From assembly GCA_036267635.1 (NCBI GenBank), contig DATAVR010000071.1, forward strand, positions 6,704-70,703: a stretch of DNA of 64,000 nt. Reading direction: 5' to 3'. A model generated the notes under the pieces. That model saw only the letters and a list, made by a program, of their open reading frames with translations. It was not told the origin of the DNA and did no database searches. This DNA is from JADGRB01 sp036267635 (GTDB taxonomy: Bacteria > Myxococcota_A > Polyangia > Fen-1088). Made by a program: the position numbers and the translations under genes. This document shows positions 25,660-34,243 of this stretch, piece after piece. Position 1 is the stretch's first letter. The number at the start of each line of letters is the position of its first letter.

Positions 25660-27264
25660 GTGGCCTCCGATCACCCGCTGGCCTCGGCGGCCGGCGTGGC
25701 CGCGCTCAAGGGGGGCGGCAACGCGGTCGACGCCGCCTGCGCGACAGCGCTCGCGCTGGGGGTCGTGCACCCCGAGTCGTCCGGCATCGGCGGCGGTGGC
25801 TTCGCCGTCGTCTACCTGGCGAAGGAGAAAAAGAGCTTCGCCCTCGACTTCCGTGAGCGGGCCCCGGCGGCGATCACGCCGGCCTCCTTTTTCAAGGACG
25901 GAAAGGTTCAGCCGGAGCTGTCGAAGCACGGCGGCCTGGCAGTGGCGGTGCCGGGCGAGGTGCGCGGCCTCTCCGAGATGGTGCGGATGTGGGGGAAGCT
26001 GCCGTTCAGCCGCTGCGTCGAAGGCGCGCAGAAGCTGGCCTCGCGCGGGTTCCCGGTCTCCTGGCACCTCGCCCAGAGCCTGGGGGCAATCGATCGCAAA
26101 GAGCCCGGCGCCGACGAGAAGTTCATGGAGATCTTCGCCGGCAAGCCGCTGCGGGAGGGGGAGACCTGGCGGCGCCCGGATCTCGCCTGGACGCTCGGCA
26201 GGCTGCGGGCGGGCGGCGCCGACGCCTTCTACAAGGGCGAGGTGGCCAAGGAGATCGTCAAGGCGGTGGCGAACGCGGGCGGCGTGCTCAGCGCCGAGGA
26301 TCTCGCCGGGTACACGGTCACCCCGCGGACGCCGCTCGCCACCGACTACCGCGGGCTGCGCGTCTACTCGATGCCGCCCTCCTCGTCGGGCGGCGTGGTG
26401 CTGATCGAGACGCTGGGGATCATCGCCGCGCACTACCCGACCGACGCCGCGCTGCAACGCGACGGGCGCGGCTCGTCGGCCTACCTGCACGTCGTGTCGG
26501 AGGCGCTCAAGCACGGCTTCGCCGATCGCGCGCGCTTCCTGGGCGACACCGACTTCGTCACCGTCGACCTTCCGCACCTGACCAGCCCCGCCTACCACGC
26601 CGAGCTGGCGCGCCGGATCAAGCCCGACGCCGTGCTCCCGCGTGACGCCTACGGGACGCTGGGCGCGCCGCCCGCGCAGCACAAGGACGGCGGGACGACG
26701 CACCTGTCGGTCATCGACGCCGACGGGAACGCGGTGGCGCTGACCACCACGGTCAACCTCGGCTTCGGCGCGCACCTGGTGGCGGGCAAGACGGGGATCG
26801 TGCTCAACGACCAGATGGACGACTTCTCGCTCACCCCGGGCGTCCCCAACGCCTTCGGCCTCATCGGCAACGAGCAGAACGCGGTGGCGCCCCACAAGCG
26901 GCCGCTGTCGTCGATGACGCCGACGATCGCGGTGGACGGCAACGGCCAGGTGAAGGTGGTGGTGGGCGCCGCGGGCGGACCGACGATCATCTCGGCGACG
27001 GCCGAGGTCTTGCTGAACGTGGTCGACTGGAAGCTGGACGCGCAGGCGGCGGTGGCGGCGTCGCGCATCCACGACCAGTGGTTCCCCGATTTGCTGATGG
27101 TCGAGAGCGACGTCCCCCGCGACGTCACCGCCGGGCTCGAGCGGCGGGGCCACAAGATCAAAGAGATGCCGCACATCGGAACGGTCAACGTCCTGGTCCG
27201 CACCGACAAGGGGATCGAGGCGGGGGCCGAGCCGCGCAGCCCGAGCATGCCGGCGGGCTACTGA
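25660..27264 (+). CDS. ggt: Gamma-glutamyltranspeptidase
   Basis: A 534-residue Ntn-hydrolase precursor that transfers or hydrolyses gamma-glutamyl groups (glutathione breakdown). Family marks: VASDHPLASAAGVAAL at the start, ALDFRERAP, MPPSSSGGVVLIE, the autocleavage/nucleophile Thr (about residue 346) in GGTTHLSVIDADGNAVALT, and AAGGPTIISATAEVLLNVVDW. The GTG at 25660 is the first standard start, but it leaves no signal peptide. In-frame codons 25531-25650 spell a convincing signal peptide (LALLGRGLAWALAAGAVLAL) that has no ATG, GTG or TTG before it back to the stop at 25489. The true start may be a rare CTG (25546), or the sequence may contain an error. Confidence 0.9.
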   Translation: MASDHPLASAAGVAALKGGGNAVDAACATALALGVVHPESSGIGGGGFAVVYLAKEKKSFALDFRERAPAAITPASFFKDGKVQPELSKHGGLAVAVPGEVRGLSEMVRMWGKLPFSRCVEGAQKLASRGFPVSWHLAQSLGAIDRKEPGADEKFMEIFAGKPLREGETWRRPDLAWTLGRLRAGGADAFYKGEVAKEIVKAVANAGGVLSAEDLAGYTVTPRTPLATDYRGLRVYSMPPSSSGGVVLIETLGIIAAHYPTDAALQRDGRGSSAYLHVVSEALKHGFADRARFLGDTDFVTVDLPHLTSPAYHAELARRIKPDAVLPRDAYGTLGAPPAQHKDGGTTHLSVIDADGNAVALTTTVNLGFGAHLVAGKTGIVLNDQMDDFSLTPGVPNAFGLIGNEQNAVAPHKRPLSSMTPTIAVDGNGQVKVVVGAAGGPTIISATAEVLLNVVDWKLDAQAAVAASRIHDQWFPDLLMVESDVPRDVTAGLERRGHKIKEMPHIGTVNVLVRTDKGIEAGAEPRSPSMPAGY

Positions 27265-28781
27265 TGCCGGCGCGCAAGATCACCAAGGTCCTCGTCGCCA
27301 ACCGCGGCGAGATCGCCTGCCGGGTGATCCGCGCCTGCCGCGAGATGGATCTCCGCACCGTCGCCGTCTATTCGGAGGCCGACGCCGCCGCGCCGCACGT
27401 GCGGCTCGCCGACGAGGCGATCGCCATCGGCCCGCCGCCGGCGCGCGAGAGCTATCTGGTGATCGACAAGATCGTCGACGCCATCCGGAAGAGCGGCGCC
27501 GACGGCGTCCACCCCGGCTACGGCTTTCTCTCCGAGAACGCCGACTTCGCCGAGGCGGTGCACGCCGCGGGCGCCACCTTCATCGGCCCGCCGCCCTCGG
27601 CGATGCGGGCGATGGGGATCAAGACGGCGGCGCGCGCGCGCATGCAGGCCGCCGGCGTGCCGGTCGTCCCCGGCGACGGCGGCGTCGACGGGCGCGGCTT
27701 CCCGGACGCAACAGCCGCCAGGGCCGCCGCGGCGCGCATCGGCTACCCGGTGATGCTGAAGGCCGCCGCCGGCGGCGGCGGGCGTGGCATGCGGCTCGTC
27801 GACAGCGAGGACAAGCTAGACGCGGCGCTGGCCGGCGCCCAGCGCGAGGCCAAGGCGGCCTTCGGCGACGACACGGTCTATCTGGAGAAGGCGATCGTCC
27901 GCCCGCGCCACATCGAGATCCAGGTGTTCGGCGACGAGCACGGCGGCGCGGTGCACCTCTACGAGCGCGATTGCTCGATCCAGCGCCGCAACCAGAAGGT
28001 GATCGAGGAATCGCCCTCGCCGGTGATCGACGACCAGACCCGCGCGGAGATGGGCCAGGTGGCGGTGCGCGCGGCCCGCTCGGTCGGCTACGTCGGCGCG
28101 GGCACGATCGAGATGCTCTACGACGCGGCGGCGCGCAGCTTCTACTTCCTCGAGATGAACACCCGGCTGCAGGTCGAGCACCCGGTGACCGAGCTCGTCA
28201 CCGGGGTCGATCTGGTCCGCTGGCAGCTCTTGGTCGCGCAGGGGGAGAAGATCCCGCTCGCGCAGGAGGCGATTCCGCGGCGGGGGGCGGCCATCGAGTG
28301 CCGCGTCTACGCCGAGGACTCGGTGAAGTTCCTGCCCTCGCCGGGGACGATCACCTCGTTGCGCGTGCCGGCGGGGCCAGGGATCCGCGACGACGGGGGG
28401 GTGGTCGCCGGCAGCGTCGTCTCCGTCCACTACGACCCGATGATCTCCAAGCTCTGCGCCTGGGCCGACACGCGCGGGGCGGCGATCGATCGCATGCGGC
28501 GCGCGCTCGGCGAGTACCACGTGGGCGGGATCAAGACGAACCTGGCGTTTCACCGGCGGGTGATGCGCCATGCGGCCTTCCTGCGGGGCGACTACGACAC
28601 CGGGTTCATCGAGCGCCACAAGGCCGACCTTCTGCAGCCGGCGCCCGACGAAGAGACCGCCACGCTGGCGGCGATCGCCCTGGCGGCCGCGGCGGCCAGG
28701 GCCGGCGTCGGGGGGGCGGCGAGCGATCTCGATCTGTCGCAGACGTCCCCTTCGCCGTGGCGGCGCCGGCGCGACGATTGA
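27264..28781 (+). CDS. Biotin carboxylase subunit (AccC-like)
   Basis: A 505-residue ATP-grasp enzyme that carboxylates biotin on a carrier protein using bicarbonate and ATP. N-domain: KVLVANRGEIACRVIRACRE. ATP-grasp: Gly-rich KAAAGGGGRGMRLV, IVRPRHIEIQVFGDEHG, YERDCSIQRRNQKVIEE. Catalytic/biotin region: FYFLEMNTRLQVEHPVTE and IECRVYAEDSVKFLPSPG. There is no biotinyl domain and no carboxyltransferase gene beside it, so it may serve acetyl-, propionyl- or methylcrotonyl-CoA carboxylase. It overlaps the ggt stop (TGATG). The last 40 residues are a low-complexity tail absent from the compact family core. Confidence 0.92.
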   Translation: MPARKITKVLVANRGEIACRVIRACREMDLRTVAVYSEADAAAPHVRLADEAIAIGPPPARESYLVIDKIVDAIRKSGADGVHPGYGFLSENADFAEAVHAAGATFIGPPPSAMRAMGIKTAARARMQAAGVPVVPGDGGVDGRGFPDATAARAAAARIGYPVMLKAAAGGGGRGMRLVDSEDKLDAALAGAQREAKAAFGDDTVYLEKAIVRPRHIEIQVFGDEHGGAVHLYERDCSIQRRNQKVIEESPSPVIDDQTRAEMGQVAVRAARSVGYVGAGTIEMLYDAAARSFYFLEMNTRLQVEHPVTELVTGVDLVRWQLLVAQGEKIPLAQEAIPRRGAAIECRVYAEDSVKFLPSPGTITSLRVPAGPGIRDDGGVVAGSVVSVHYDPMISKLCAWADTRGAAIDRMRRALGEYHVGGIKTNLAFHRRVMRHAAFLRGDYDTGFIERHKADLLQPAPDEETATLAAIALAAAAARAGVGGAASDLDLSQTSPSPWRRRRDD

Positions 28782-28816
28782 CGACGCCGGGATCGACGAC
28801 GAGATCGACGACGGCG

Positions 28817-29764
28817 ATGCCGCCGCCAACGCTGCCAGCGCCATCTCCGTCGCCGCGCCGGGCGGCGCTGCTGCTGGCCTTCGCCACGCTGTACTTGGTT
28901 TGGGGGTCGACCTACCTGGCGATCCGGATTGCGGTGGCCACCGTGCCGCCGTTCGTGGCGGGCGCGCTCCGCTTCGCGATCGCCGGCGGCGGGCTCTACC
29001 TCTTCCTGCGCTTGCGCGGCGCGCGACGGCCGGCGCCGAAGCAGTGGGGCGCGGCGGCCCTGGTCGGCGCGCTGCTGCTGGGCGGCGGCAACGGCCTCGT
29101 CTGCTGGGCCGAGCAGTGGGTCCCGTCGGGCGAGACGGCGCTCATCGTCGCGACGGTGCCGCTCTGGATGACGGCGCTCCCCTGGTTGACGAGGCGCGCG
29201 CAGAGGCCGCACGCGGCCGCGCTGGCCGGGATCGCCATCGGCCTCGGGGGCGTGGCGACGCTGGTCGGTGGCGCGCCGGCGGGCGGGCAGGGGACGACCG
29301 CGCAGGCGCTGGTCGCTGGGCGAATCGGTCTTCTGCTGGCGAGCCTCTCCTGGTCGGTCGGCTCGCTCTGGTCGCGGCGCTTGCCGCTGCCGGCCGAGGC
29401 CCGGATGGCGACGGCGCTGGAGATGCTGACCGCCAGCCCGCTCTTGGCGCTGGCGGCGCTGGCGACCGGCGAGTGGCGCCGCTTCCACCTCGCCGCCGTG
29501 GCGCCCGGCGGGTGGATCGCGCTCGCCTATCTGGTCGTCTTCGGCAGCCTGGCCGGGTTTGGCTCGTACGTCTTCCTGCTCAAGCACACCAGCGCCGCGC
29601 GCGCGTCGACCTACGCGTTCGTCAACCCGCTGGTGGCGGTGATTCTGGGAAGCGTCGTCGCGGGAGAGGCCGTCGGTCCCCGCACCGGCGCCGCGGCGCT
29701 CTTGATCGTGAGCGCTGTCGGCGCCGTCGTCTGGGGGAGCGGCGTGCGCCGAACGGCCGGCTGA
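28817..29764 (+). CDS. EamA/DMT-family exporter (RhaT/YedA type)
   Basis: A 315-residue inner-membrane protein with about ten hydrophobic helices in two EamA repeats. The first has YLVWGSTYLAIRIAVATVPP and FVAGALRFAIAGG, the second SLSWSVGSLWSRRLPLP and AFVNPLVAVILGSVVAGE. It matches drug/metabolite transporters; cargo unknown. The ATG at 28817 was chosen because the upstream in-frame region is antisense-like filler within the end of the biotin carboxylase gene and the gap. Confidence 0.88.
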   Translation: MPPPTLPAPSPSPRRAALLLAFATLYLVWGSTYLAIRIAVATVPPFVAGALRFAIAGGGLYLFLRLRGARRPAPKQWGAAALVGALLLGGGNGLVCWAEQWVPSGETALIVATVPLWMTALPWLTRRAQRPHAAALAGIAIGLGGVATLVGGAPAGGQGTTAQALVAGRIGLLLASLSWSVGSLWSRRLPLPAEARMATALEMLTASPLLALAALATGEWRRFHLAAVAPGGWIALAYLVVFGSLAGFGSYVFLLKHTSAARASTYAFVNPLVAVILGSVVAGEAVGPRTGAAALLIVSAVGAVVWGSGVRRTAG

Positions 29765-29780
29765 GCGTTATGGTTGTCGG

Positions 29781-30251
29781 ATGCAGACCCGGCCTGTCGG
29801 CCTGCGCCTCATCGTCACCTACAAGATCGTCAAGGCGATCCTGCAGGTGTTGGCGGCGGTGCTCCTCCTCTACGGCGCCGCGCACGGGCTCGGCGCGCGG
29901 CTGGCCGACTTCGCCGAGACGTTGCGGGAGCACGCCGTGCACGCCTGGAGCAACGTCTTTGCCGCGGCGCTGGTGCGGTTCACGCGCTCGCGGCACAACC
30001 TGACCTTCACGGCCTACGCGCTGCTCGCCGACGCCGTGCTGAGCAGTGTCGAGGGGTGGGCGATCTCGCGCGGCCACACCTGGGGCGAGTGGCTGGTCGT
30101 CGGGACCACCGCCTGTCTGATCCCATTCGAGATCCGCGCGCTCTTGCACCACCTGCGCGTCGGCCGCGTCGTCCTCCTGGTTCTGAACGTCGTCATTGTC
30201 ATGTACCTGGTCCGGAACATCCGGTCCCGGCGGCGCGCGCAGCTGCCGTAA
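29781..30251 (+). CDS. DUF2127 family membrane protein
   Basis: A 156-residue protein with four hydrophobic segments. The opening GLRLIVTYKIVKAILQVL, the middle AYALLADAVLSSVEGWAI, EWLVVGTTACLIPFEIRALL and the basic tail RNIRSRRRAQLP fit the DUF2127 family of small integral membrane proteins. Role unknown. It follows the DMT exporter by 16 bp and is probably cotranscribed. Confidence 0.8.
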   Translation: MQTRPVGLRLIVTYKIVKAILQVLAAVLLLYGAAHGLGARLADFAETLREHAVHAWSNVFAAALVRFTRSRHNLTFTAYALLADAVLSSVEGWAISRGHTWGEWLVVGTTACLIPFEIRALLHHLRVGRVVLLVLNVVIVMYLVRNIRSRRRAQLP

Positions 30252-30303
30252 GGCTCCAGGTGGCCTAGAACGTCACCGTGCTAGTCTGCGGGCGATTGTC
30301 GGA

Positions 30304-31629
30304 ATGGTAGCCACGCCGAGCCTCCCCGCCGTCATTGCCTCCCGGTACGTGCCGGTCCGTTTGATCGCGCAGGGCGGAATGGGCGCGGTCTACGAGGTCG
30401 AGCACGCGCGCACCGGCGAGCACCTGGCCCTCAAGGTGCTGCTTTCGGGCGTCGGCGCGTCGGCCGAGGCGCTGAACCGTTTCAAGCGCGAGGCGCGCGC
30501 CTCGGCCCGCATCAAGAGCGATCATGTGGTCCGCGTGATCGATGCCGATGTGGCGCCAGAGCTCGACGGCGCGCCGTTCCTGGTCATGGAGCTGCTCGAG
30601 GGGAGCGATCTCGAGCGCAAGGCGGCCGCCGGGCGGCCGGCGCCGGGCACGGTGGTCGATTGGCTGAGGCAGGTCGCGGTGGCGATCGACAAGGCCCACC
30701 GGTTGGGGATCGTTCACCGCGATCTCAAGCCCGAGAACCTGTTCCTCACCAGCCGGGAGGACGGGACGCCGATCGTCAAGGTCCTCGACTTCGGCATCGT
30801 CAAGATGACCGATGAAGGGACCGGCGCTACGGGCTCGGGCCAGATCCTGGGGACGCCGCAGTACATGGCGCCCGAACAGGTCTCCACCAATGCCCGGATC
30901 ACGCCGGCGACCGATCGGTACGCGCTGGGTTTGGTGGCCTACCGCCTTCTGACCGGCGAGAGCTATTACCAGGGCGACGTCATGAAAATTCTCGCCCAGC
31001 TCCTGCACGAGCCGCTGCAGCGCCCCTCCCAGCGACACGCCGAGCTGGGTACCGCCATCGATTCCTGGTTCGCCCAGGCCTGCCACCGCTCGCCCGAGGA
31101 GCGCTTCGCGTCGGCGGCGGAGCAGGTGGAGGCGCTCTCGGCGGCGCTGGGCCTACCGACCCTGGCGATCGATCCGTCGTCGGGTCTCCGGGTGGTCGCG
31201 CTCTCCGGCCCGACGCCGCGCCGGGACTCGCGCCCGGCGCTCGCGCTCGGCCTCGCTGTCGTGCTGGCCGCGGGCGCCATCGCGGCGGTGGTGATCTCTT
31301 GGCGTCCCGTTGTCGGTCGATCTGGCGAGGTCGTCTCGTCGACACCGGCGACTTCGCCGTCTCTGCCGCCCTCGCCCTCGCTGCCGCACGCGCCGTCCGT
31401 CCCGTCTGTCCCACCCGCCGCGACTGTTCCGCCTGCCGCGACGGCCGCCGCGGTTCCGCCGACCGGTAAACCCCTCACCGAGGCGGCGGCGCTCGATTCC
31501 AGGCGCGGTCCGTCGCGGTTGCGGCATAGTGCGCCTCGTGCCTCCGCCGCGAAGGCGACATCGTCCAACGAGCCGACGGTGGCCACCGACAAGACCTCCG
31601 TGGCCGATCCGTACGCCGACCAGAAGTAG
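30304..31629 (+). CDS. Hanks-type Ser/Thr protein kinase, membrane-anchored
   Basis: A 441-residue kinase with all key residues: Gly loop IAQGGMGAVYEV, Lys44 in LALKVL, HRDLKPEN (D140) and DFG (162-164), then GTPQYMAPEQ. One transmembrane helix (about 317-340) follows the kinase domain. The extracytoplasmic C-terminus is Pro/Ser/Ala-rich (repeated PSLP and PPAAT) and probably disordered. It would phosphorylate proteins in response to an unknown signal. It converges on the small lipoprotein gene at 31667. Confidence 0.92.
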   Translation: MVATPSLPAVIASRYVPVRLIAQGGMGAVYEVEHARTGEHLALKVLLSGVGASAEALNRFKREARASARIKSDHVVRVIDADVAPELDGAPFLVMELLEGSDLERKAAAGRPAPGTVVDWLRQVAVAIDKAHRLGIVHRDLKPENLFLTSREDGTPIVKVLDFGIVKMTDEGTGATGSGQILGTPQYMAPEQVSTNARITPATDRYALGLVAYRLLTGESYYQGDVMKILAQLLHEPLQRPSQRHAELGTAIDSWFAQACHRSPEERFASAAEQVEALSAALGLPTLAIDPSSGLRVVALSGPTPRRDSRPALALGLAVVLAAGAIAAVVISWRPVVGRSGEVVSSTPATSPSLPPSPSLPHAPSVPSVPPAATVPPAATAAAVPPTGKPLTEAAALDSRRGPSRLRHSAPRASAAKATSSNEPTVATDKTSVADPYADQK

Positions 31630-31666
31630 CTCGCCGAAGCCGCGCGCCGGGGCTGCCTCCGCCCAT

Positions 31667-32098
31667 CTATCTTTTGGCGAGCAGCATGAGCGTGGGTGCC
31701 GGCCGAGCGGGGCGCTGGTCGCGGCTGCCCGCCGCGAAATCCTCCGAGAGCCAGGTCATGCTCATCGCCGGCGAATCAAACGCCGCGCAGATGCGCTTGC
31801 CGCCTGGGACGGGGAGATCGCTGACGTGGCTGTCGCCGTCGAGGAGACGCAGCGGCGTTGCTTGCTCGGCCGTCGCGCTCGGACAGACCGAGCTGCCGTC
31901 GCCGCTGTCGTCGACGAGGTAGAGCGTCGCGGTCCCTTCCCCGCCCGTGCTGATGTGGACCAGGGCCGGCCCGCTCGCGAGCGCGGCGCCGCGCACATCG
32001 AGCGCGCCGGGTTGCGTGACCTCCGGCAGGGGTGTGGTGCTGCAGCCGAGACCGGCGAGAAAGAGTGACGTCGCGAGGGTGATCATTTTGCGGTTCAT
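31667..32098 (-). CDS. Small lipoprotein of unknown function
   Basis: A 143-residue lipoprotein with lipobox LAGLGC. The ATG at 32098 is preceded by AAAGGAGCC on the minus strand. The mature part has SGPALVHISTGGEGTATLYLVDD and HVSDLPVPGGKRICAAFD, a small beta-rich fold with two cysteines. It lies downstream of the propeller lipoprotein array and has its own likely -24/-12 promoter (32150-32164). Function unknown. Confidence 0.65.
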   Translation of the reverse strand: MNRKMITLATSLFLAGLGCSTTPLPEVTQPGALDVRGAALASGPALVHISTGGEGTATLYLVDDSGDGSSVCPSATAEQATPLRLLDGDSHVSDLPVPGGKRICAAFDSPAMSMTWLSEDFAAGSRDQRPARPAPTLMLLAKR

Positions 32099-32149
32099 GG
32101 CCGAGGCTCCTTTTTCGTTTCCGTCCGTGTCGTTCGAATCGGAGCTACA

Positions 32150-32164
32150 GCAAGGCGCGGACCA
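32150..32164 (-). promoter_or_regulatory. Possible sigma-54 (-24/-12) promoter of the 32098 lipoprotein
   Basis: The minus strand reads TGGTCC-N5-TTGCT with correct GG-to-GC spacing, 52 bp before the ATG. The repeat GCGATCGGC occurs twice just upstream (32169-32177, 32199-32207), but no TTGCGCAA-type site is seen here. Confidence 0.4.
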
Positions 32165-32234
32165 ACCCGCGATCGGCCAAAAGCCGCGTCGAGAACCGGC
32201 GATCGGCGCGGAAGAGCCAGCCCACCGGCAGGTC

Positions 32235-32253
32235 GGACGTCCAACGGACGTCC
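32235..32253. repeat. Double GGACGTCC palindrome / hairpin
   Basis: Two copies of the self-complementary GGACGTCC (32235-32242, 32246-32253) separated by AAC can fold into an 8-bp stem. It sits 31 bp past the stop of the propeller lipoprotein gene (minus strand), so it may be its terminator. No T-run follows. Confidence 0.45.
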
Positions 32254-32283
32254 ACGCGCGCGAGCCCGCACCCCTATTGGCCG

Positions 32284-33910
32284 CTACCGCCGGATGCCAG
32301 CGGTCGGCACGACGGACCAGGTGGTGCCGTTCCAGTGCAGGAGGGTTCCCGTGGCGCCGACGATCCAGGCGTCGCCCGGGCCGGACCCCCAAACGCCCGC
32401 GAGGTAGTTCGCGGTGGGGCTCGAGACGGTCGACCAGGTTGCGCCGTCCCAGTGCAGGATCGAATTGCCGACGACCCAGACGTCGTCAGGTCCGCTCCCC
32501 CACACGCCGTTGGGATAGCCGTCGGCTGGGGTCGAGAGGGTCGACCAGGCTGCGCCATTCCAATGCAAGATCGTAGCTCCGCCGGTCGTGGTGTTCCCGA
32601 CCACATAGACGTCGCTCGAGCTGCTGCCCCACACGCCCCAGAGAGCCGAGGCAGTGCCGCTGGCGCTCGGCGACCAGGCGGTGCCGTCCCAGTGGACGAT
32701 GGTGCCCGCGTCGCCGACGGCCCAGACGTCGTCGGGCGCGCTCCCCCACAGGTGGTAAAGAGCTTTGCTCGACACGCCAGTCGAGACCGACCAGGCGGCG
32801 CCGTCCCAGTGCACGATGGCGCCATTCGTATCGACTGCCCAAACGTCGTCTGCGCTGCTGCCCCACACGCTGTTGAGAGAGCCGCTGAGGCCATCGGAGG
32901 ACGCGGACCACGCGCTCCCGTTCCAGTGCACGATGGTGCCAAAGTCCCCCACGGCCCAGACGTCGTCGGCGCTGCTGCCCCACACGCTCCAGAGGGGGTG
33001 GGTCGTGCCGCTCTCGACGGACGACCAGAGGGAGCCGTCCCAGTGAAGCATCGTCGGCGACGCAGTTGCCGGCGAGCCCTGGATGACCGTTCCGACGGCC
33101 CAGACGTCATCGGGACCGCTGCCCCACACGGAGACGAGGGCAGGGCTTGTCTCAAGCAAGGTTGCCACCGTCGAGCAATCTGTGCTCGCAGGCCAGCAGC
33201 TCGCCGAAACGGCTCCGAGCGCCGGACAGGCAACGGGCGCGGTCGGATTGGTGCATGTCGGAAGGCACGCCTCGTTCGAACAGTCGTAAAAGCTCAGATC
33301 ATCGATCCAGAGATCCACGCTGGTAGGACCGACCGAAAACTGGACGCCCGTGAGCTGCGTCGGATCCCAGGTCGCGGAGCCCACGATCACGTTGCCGTTG
33401 GCGTCGTCTTTGCCGGCGAGCTGCGCGAGCGCGCTGTAGGGCACGGAGTACTGAACCCAGTCATCGCTGGTGCTGGTGATGATGAACGAGAAGTCATTGT
33501 CGCAGTTGTACGTGGTCGCACCGTCCGCACACAGACCGCCCCGGCTGACTGGTACCGTCGCAGCGAGGGGGATGTTCACGTCCACGTAGGGCGCGTTGGT
33601 CTTCATCCAGAACGTGACGCCGCCGGTGGCGCTTGCATCGTAGGGCCTCCCCACGCCGCCGGTGTAGTTCAGGAACAGGCTCATCTCGGCCCAATCCGTG
33701 AACCCCGAGGCGGTCATCTGGGCCGCCATCCGGCTGTCGCCGCGTCCCCCGGGGATTTGCGACATGGTGAAGGTCGCTCCCTGCGCCGGGCTGAGCGTGC
33801 CTTCGGTGCCGTCTGCGACCGTGTACCAGCTCCCGCGCCGCCCACCCGATTCGCAGATCGAACCGTTGCCGTCTTCCATGTCGTCAATCATCAGTGGATC
33901 CGAGCAAGCG
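32284..33910 (-). repeat. Tandem duplication, copy 1 (paired with about 34247-35875)
   Basis: The propeller and adjacent IDDMEDG domain of the 34047 gene align base for base over most of their length with the second half of the 36736 gene. Long runs such as the blades reading ALWGVWGSSSSDVY and YPNGVWGSGPDDVWVVG differ only at scattered positions. The boundaries are estimated by eye. Confidence 0.65.
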
Positions 33911-34047
33911 GTGGCTACCCCCCTGGAGGGCGGAGCGCCGGAGCCGCCGCAGCTCGCCACCACGGAGATGGCGAAGAGCAGCACGGCCGGAAGGACCGCT
34001 CGAGCGGCGCGCGAGCGTGCACCAGAAAGAACACAAAGGTCGGGCAT
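32284..34047 (-). CDS. Propeller lipoprotein: one IDDMEDG carbohydrate-binding-like domain plus seven-bladed beta-propeller
   Basis: A 587-residue lipoprotein. The ATG at 34047 follows AAGGA at 9-nt spacing; signal peptide ends ISVVASC. Residues about 45-240 form one jelly-roll-like domain (MIDDMEDG, GSWYTVADG, GGVTFWMKT, WIDDLSFYDC). A short Cys-rich connector (CLPTCTNP, CPALGAVSASCW) leads to seven repeats of about 40 residues with consensus VWGSGPDDVWAVG…GTIVHWDG..WS, the count expected for a closed propeller. It is a recent duplicate of the 34244-36736 gene lacking its first domain. Expression is probably from the sigma-54 promoter at 34089-34103. Likely an outer-membrane binding or adhesion protein (inference). 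Confidence 0.85.
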   Translation of the reverse strand: MPDLCVLSGARSRAARAVLPAVLLFAISVVASCGGSGAPPSRGVATACSDPLMIDDMEDGNGSICESGGRRGSWYTVADGTEGTLSPAQGATFTMSQIPGGRGDSRMAAQMTASGFTDWAEMSLFLNYTGGVGRPYDASATGGVTFWMKTNAPYVDVNIPLAATVPVSRGGLCADGATTYNCDNDFSFIITSTSDDWVQYSVPYSALAQLAGKDDANGNVIVGSATWDPTQLTGVQFSVGPTSVDLWIDDLSFYDCSNEACLPTCTNPTAPVACPALGAVSASCWPASTDCSTVATLLETSPALVSVWGSGPDDVWAVGTVIQGSPATASPTMLHWDGSLWSSVESGTTHPLWSVWGSSADDVWAVGDFGTIVHWNGSAWSASSDGLSGSLNSVWGSSADDVWAVDTNGAIVHWDGAAWSVSTGVSSKALYHLWGSAPDDVWAVGDAGTIVHWDGTAWSPSASGTASALWGVWGSSSSDVYVVGNTTTGGATILHWNGAAWSTLSTPADGYPNGVWGSGPDDVWVVGNSILHWDGATWSTVSSPTANYLAGVWGSGPGDAWIVGATGTLLHWNGTTWSVVPTAGIRR

Positions 34048-34088
34048 TGATTTTTTCCTTGTTCGAGGAGCGATGTGCCGTGCAATGA

Positions 34089-34103
34089 GCAACTGGCGGG
34101 CCA
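34089..34103 (-). promoter_or_regulatory. Sigma-54 (-24/-12) promoter of the propeller lipoprotein
   Basis: The minus strand reads TGGCCC-N5-TTGCT. The GG and GC pairs are correctly spaced. Transcription would start near 34078, 30 nt before the ATG at 34047. The same TGGCCC-N5-TTGCT element precedes the GH5 mannanase (42442-42456). Confidence 0.7.
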
Positions 34104-34162
34104 ACGCAAAACGCGGCCGTCCGAGCAAGCGATGCGCACCTTCGGCTACGAACTGTTCGCGC

Positions 34163-34203
34163 GTTGCGCGAAGAAGGCGCGTGGTGCGCAAGACGTGCGC
34201 AAC
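34163..34203 (-). promoter_or_regulatory. Cluster of TTGCGCAA-type sites (proposed activator sites)
   Basis: Three related sites: GTTGCGCGAA (34163-34172), GGTGCGCAAG (34183-34192) and CGTGCGCAAC (34194-34203). Compare the perfect palindrome CTTGCGCAAG at 42512. The nearest edge is 59 bp upstream of the -24 element, where sigma-54 activators bind. Confidence 0.6.
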
Positions 34204-34243
34204 TGCGGCACCGGACACCCCTTCACCGCAGCAGTTAGCCGGA

